A DNA stretch of 7,178 nt from Butyrivibrio sp. GTDB taxonomy: Bacteria > Bacillota > Clostridia > Lachnospirales > Lachnospiraceae. The number at the start of each line of letters is the position of its first letter. Position 1 is the stretch's first letter. Both the position numbers and the translations under genes were made by a program. Below are positions 5,766 to 7,178 of the stretch, one piece after another. The notes beneath the pieces are model-generated. The model was not told the origin of the DNA. It saw nothing but the letters and a program-made list of their open reading frames with translations, and did not search any database. Location of the stretch: the NCBI GenBank assembly GCA_024688095.1, contig JAILEJ010000374.1:1-7178 (forward strand), given 5' to 3'.

Positions 5766-5804
5766 AAAAAAGCGCATATTTACGTTTTTTGTAAATACAC
5801 GCTT
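5766..5804 (-). terminator. Intrinsic terminator after the NlpC/P60 gene
   Basis: On the minus strand AAGCG-TG-TATTTAC, a 7-nt loop, then GTAAATA-TG-CGCTT forms a 12-bp stem with a 2x2 internal loop (5770-5804). It runs into TTTTTT (complement of 5766-5771). The T-run ends only about 30 bp before the start of the 117-aa gene. Confidence 0.75.
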
Positions 5805-5820
5805 CTTTATTATTTATTTT

Positions 5821-5991
5821 TACCCTTCATATATATATAGAGTTTTACTTTTTAAAACCTCTCACTTATTTTAAAATTTTTCTCATATATAAATCAACTT
5901 TTAAAGGTCTTTCACTTATCTTTAAATTTTACCTTTCATAATATAATTGGTTTAACTTTCAAAAATCTATCACTTTCTGAAAAAAATTTTT
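5821..5991. repeat. Three degenerate AT-rich tandem repeats (50-61 bp)
   Basis: Three units lie head to tail directly after the NlpC/P60 stop: 5821-5880, 5881-5930 and 5931-5991. Each runs in the order C-T/C-TCATAWTATA..., then AACTTT-like, then CTMTCACTT, and ends in an A-rich to TTTT transition. The clearest shared blocks are the CAT-ATATA box, the TTTTAAA/TTTCAAA box and the TCACTT box. They are too diverged to be recent copies. They could be binding sites or iterons. No gene is seen here. Confidence 0.55.
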
Positions 5992-7178
5992 TTAATCATT
6001 AAAAAGAGAGTAGTATAATCTAAATCCGTTTGTTGTATTGCAAACAACATTGTTTGTAGGAGCTCCGCTGCAGTGTACCCACTTTGCTCTTCCGCTTTCA
6101 TCATAACCTGCAAATATACCTATATGGTTGGATTTGCTTCCAGGAACGTTCTGAAGACCAATATCTCCTGGTTTTAATCTGTCTGCGCTTATCTGACTAA
6201 GTCCAAGAGAAGAAGTGAAATTTGCTGTGCTTGTTCCTGTGGGACACTTTTTAAAATCCGGTGTTATAACAGACCAATAGCACCATGATACAAAGCCCGA
6301 GCAGTCAAGCCCTTTACTGGTTCTTCCCATATAATCGGCTTTTATAAATGATCCAAAATTATTTATATCCCATCCAGGGCCAACCGGTTTTCCTCCCCAG
6401 TAATAGCTTATCTTTCCAACATATGAAAGAGCAAAGGATACAAACTCTTTTCTGGCTACTGATAGATCATCATAATCTATTGTTTCTAAAATCTCATCTA
6501 TCTGTGCCTTTGACATAGCACCTTTTCCGGATGGCAGAGACACGGAATCTGTATAAGCATCAATTCCATACAGATCATAAAAATCCTGATCATAAAGGTT
6601 CTCGCACCATTCTATGTTACTATCCTCACTAAATCCTCCTTCATCAAAGAAAACCTTTGTATACTCTGGATTAAAGCTGTTTTCATCAATATCAAGATGT
6701 ACTTTCTTTGTTTCAAAGGTTCCCTCTTCATAGTTGTCTGGAACCTTATATGTAAGCATCATCCCATTATCAAATGCTTTATATATATCTTCCTTTGTTA
6801 TAACAGTTACATATATATTTATATCCCTGTATCCGTAAGAACAGGAAAGGGCACTATGTCCTGGACAGTATTTATAATCATCAATTACTGGCTCGATACT
6901 TTCCCATGTACTGTGATCAGAATCGTATAAAGTTTTTGCAGCATCATAATCAGCATCATACGAATCTGAATCAAGATTCCCATCGTCATCATAGTAATCC
7001 TCAATATCAGGAGCATAATCAGTCCATTCCGGCTTTGCATCCGTCCATGTATCATAATCTGCATTATAGCTCTCATAATCAGTCTCACACCCTGGATGAT
7101 CATTATCATATGTAGATGGTTCGGGCTCATCATAGAAATTTACCCCTTCATCCAAAGCGTTTTCATAATCATCATAAA
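5992..7178 (-). CDS. Exported NlpC/P60 cell-wall peptidase, 5' end outside the window
   Basis: The C-terminal domain (about 155 residues, from SVARKEFVSFALSYVGK to the end) is an NlpC/P60 cysteine peptidase, a family that usually cleaves D-Glu/mesoDAP-type bonds in peptidoglycan stem peptides. The catalytic Cys is in GLDCSGFVSW (codon 6301-6303). The His is in SNHIGIFAGY, and a second His in WVHCSG is probably the third active-site residue. Upstream lies a domain starting with CPGH and C-S-YGYRDINIYVTV. Before that are about 90 residues very rich in Asp, Tyr and Trp with loose repeats (SYNADYD, SYDADYD; EWTDY, DDYKY), perhaps a wall-spanning or surface-binding spacer. The reading frame is open to the window edge (YDDYENAL precedes the in-frame TTG at 7153-7155). 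That TTG has no role as a start, and the true start and any signal peptide lie beyond. Similar hydrolases serve conjugation systems in Gram-positives by opening the wall; that role here is inference. Confidence 0.88.
   Translation of the reverse strand, partial: YDDYENALDEGVNFYDEPEPSTYDNDHPGCETDYESYNADYDTWTDAKPEWTDYAPDIEDYYDDDGNLDSDSYDADYDAAKTLYDSDHSTWESIEPVIDDYKYCPGHSALSCSYGYRDINIYVTVITKEDIYKAFDNGMMLTYKVPDNYEEGTFETKKVHLDIDENSFNPEYTKVFFDEGGFSEDSNIEWCENLYDQDFYDLYGIDAYTDSVSLPSGKGAMSKAQIDEILETIDYDDLSVARKEFVSFALSYVGKISYYWGGKPVGPGWDINNFGSFIKADYMGRTSKGLDCSGFVSWCYWSVITPDFKKCPTGTSTANFTSSLGLSQISADRLKPGDIGLQNVPGSKSNHIGIFAGYDESGRAKWVHCSGAPTNNVVCNTTNGFRLYYSLFND

Noticed and set aside
5821..5991. CRISPR-like array in the tandem repeats
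   Set aside because: Units are degenerate and abut one another without unique spacers, and no cas gene is present.
6885..7133. Met/Ile-rich minus-strand and His/Asn-rich plus-strand frames over the Asp/Tyr repeats
   Set aside because: They are out-of-frame readings of repeated GAT/TAT codons of the real gene, and the odd compositions follow from that.
7153..7155. TTG as the start codon of the NlpC/P60 gene
   Set aside because: The frame stays open upstream to the window edge with the same Asp/Tyr-rich character, and no Shine-Dalgarno precedes the TTG.

Overview
The window is AT-rich (roughly 30% G+C by eye) and compact, with strong Shine-Dalgarno sequences of the GGGAGG/GAGAGG type. This suggests a low-GC Gram-positive, probably a clostridial (Lachnospiraceae-like) genome; that placement is inference. 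Every gene I can support lies on the minus strand, so the biological order runs from the right end of the window to the left. The gene content (an NlpC/P60 wall hydrolase, secreted and membrane-anchored proteins, a SipW-like signal peptidase, a sigma-factor-like protein and several unknown proteins) fits the accessory part of an integrative or conjugative element or a plasmid. No relaxase, integrase or VirB4/VirD4 gene is inside the window to prove this.

Reading along the minus strand: (1) 7178-5992, the C-terminal part of an exported protein with a Tyr/Asp-rich low-complexity region and a C-terminal NlpC/P60 peptidase domain; its start lies outside the window. (2) 5991-5733, three degenerate AT-rich tandem repeats, then a hairpin plus U-run terminator. 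(3) 5732-5379, a small acidic protein of unknown function, followed by a textbook intrinsic terminator at 5339-5364. (4) 5250-3790, a secreted, C-terminally membrane-anchored surface protein with a duplicated beta-type domain, and (5) 3780-3217, an unknown 187-residue protein; these two are closely spaced and probably co-transcribed. (6) 3216-2883, a gene-free stretch with palindromic GATTAAT repeats and overlapping hairpins. (7) 2882-2307, a SipW-like (ER/archaeal-type, Ser/His) signal peptidase I with a hydrophilic insertion, followed by an AT-rich hairpin terminator. (8) 2306-1186, 1.1 kb without a credible gene but rich in structure. (9) 1185-73, a protein that looks like a divergent sigma-70 family factor. 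(10) 41-1, the first codons of another gene.

The most unusual part is the 1.1-kb gene-free block. It holds a 122-bp, three-tier quasi-palindrome (1858-1979) that is much richer in G+C than its surroundings, and a near-consensus minus-strand promoter (TTGACA, 17 bp, TATACT). That promoter should produce a leader of about 470 nt, with at least eight potential helices, before the sigma-like gene. The leader could be a free-standing structured RNA or a cis-regulatory leader. Functionally, the exported NlpC/P60 protein and the anchored surface protein are likely to act at the cell wall. The dedicated signal peptidase may process one or more exported partners, and the sigma-like protein, under its long structured leader, is the obvious candidate regulator. 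These links between genes are inference from proximity.
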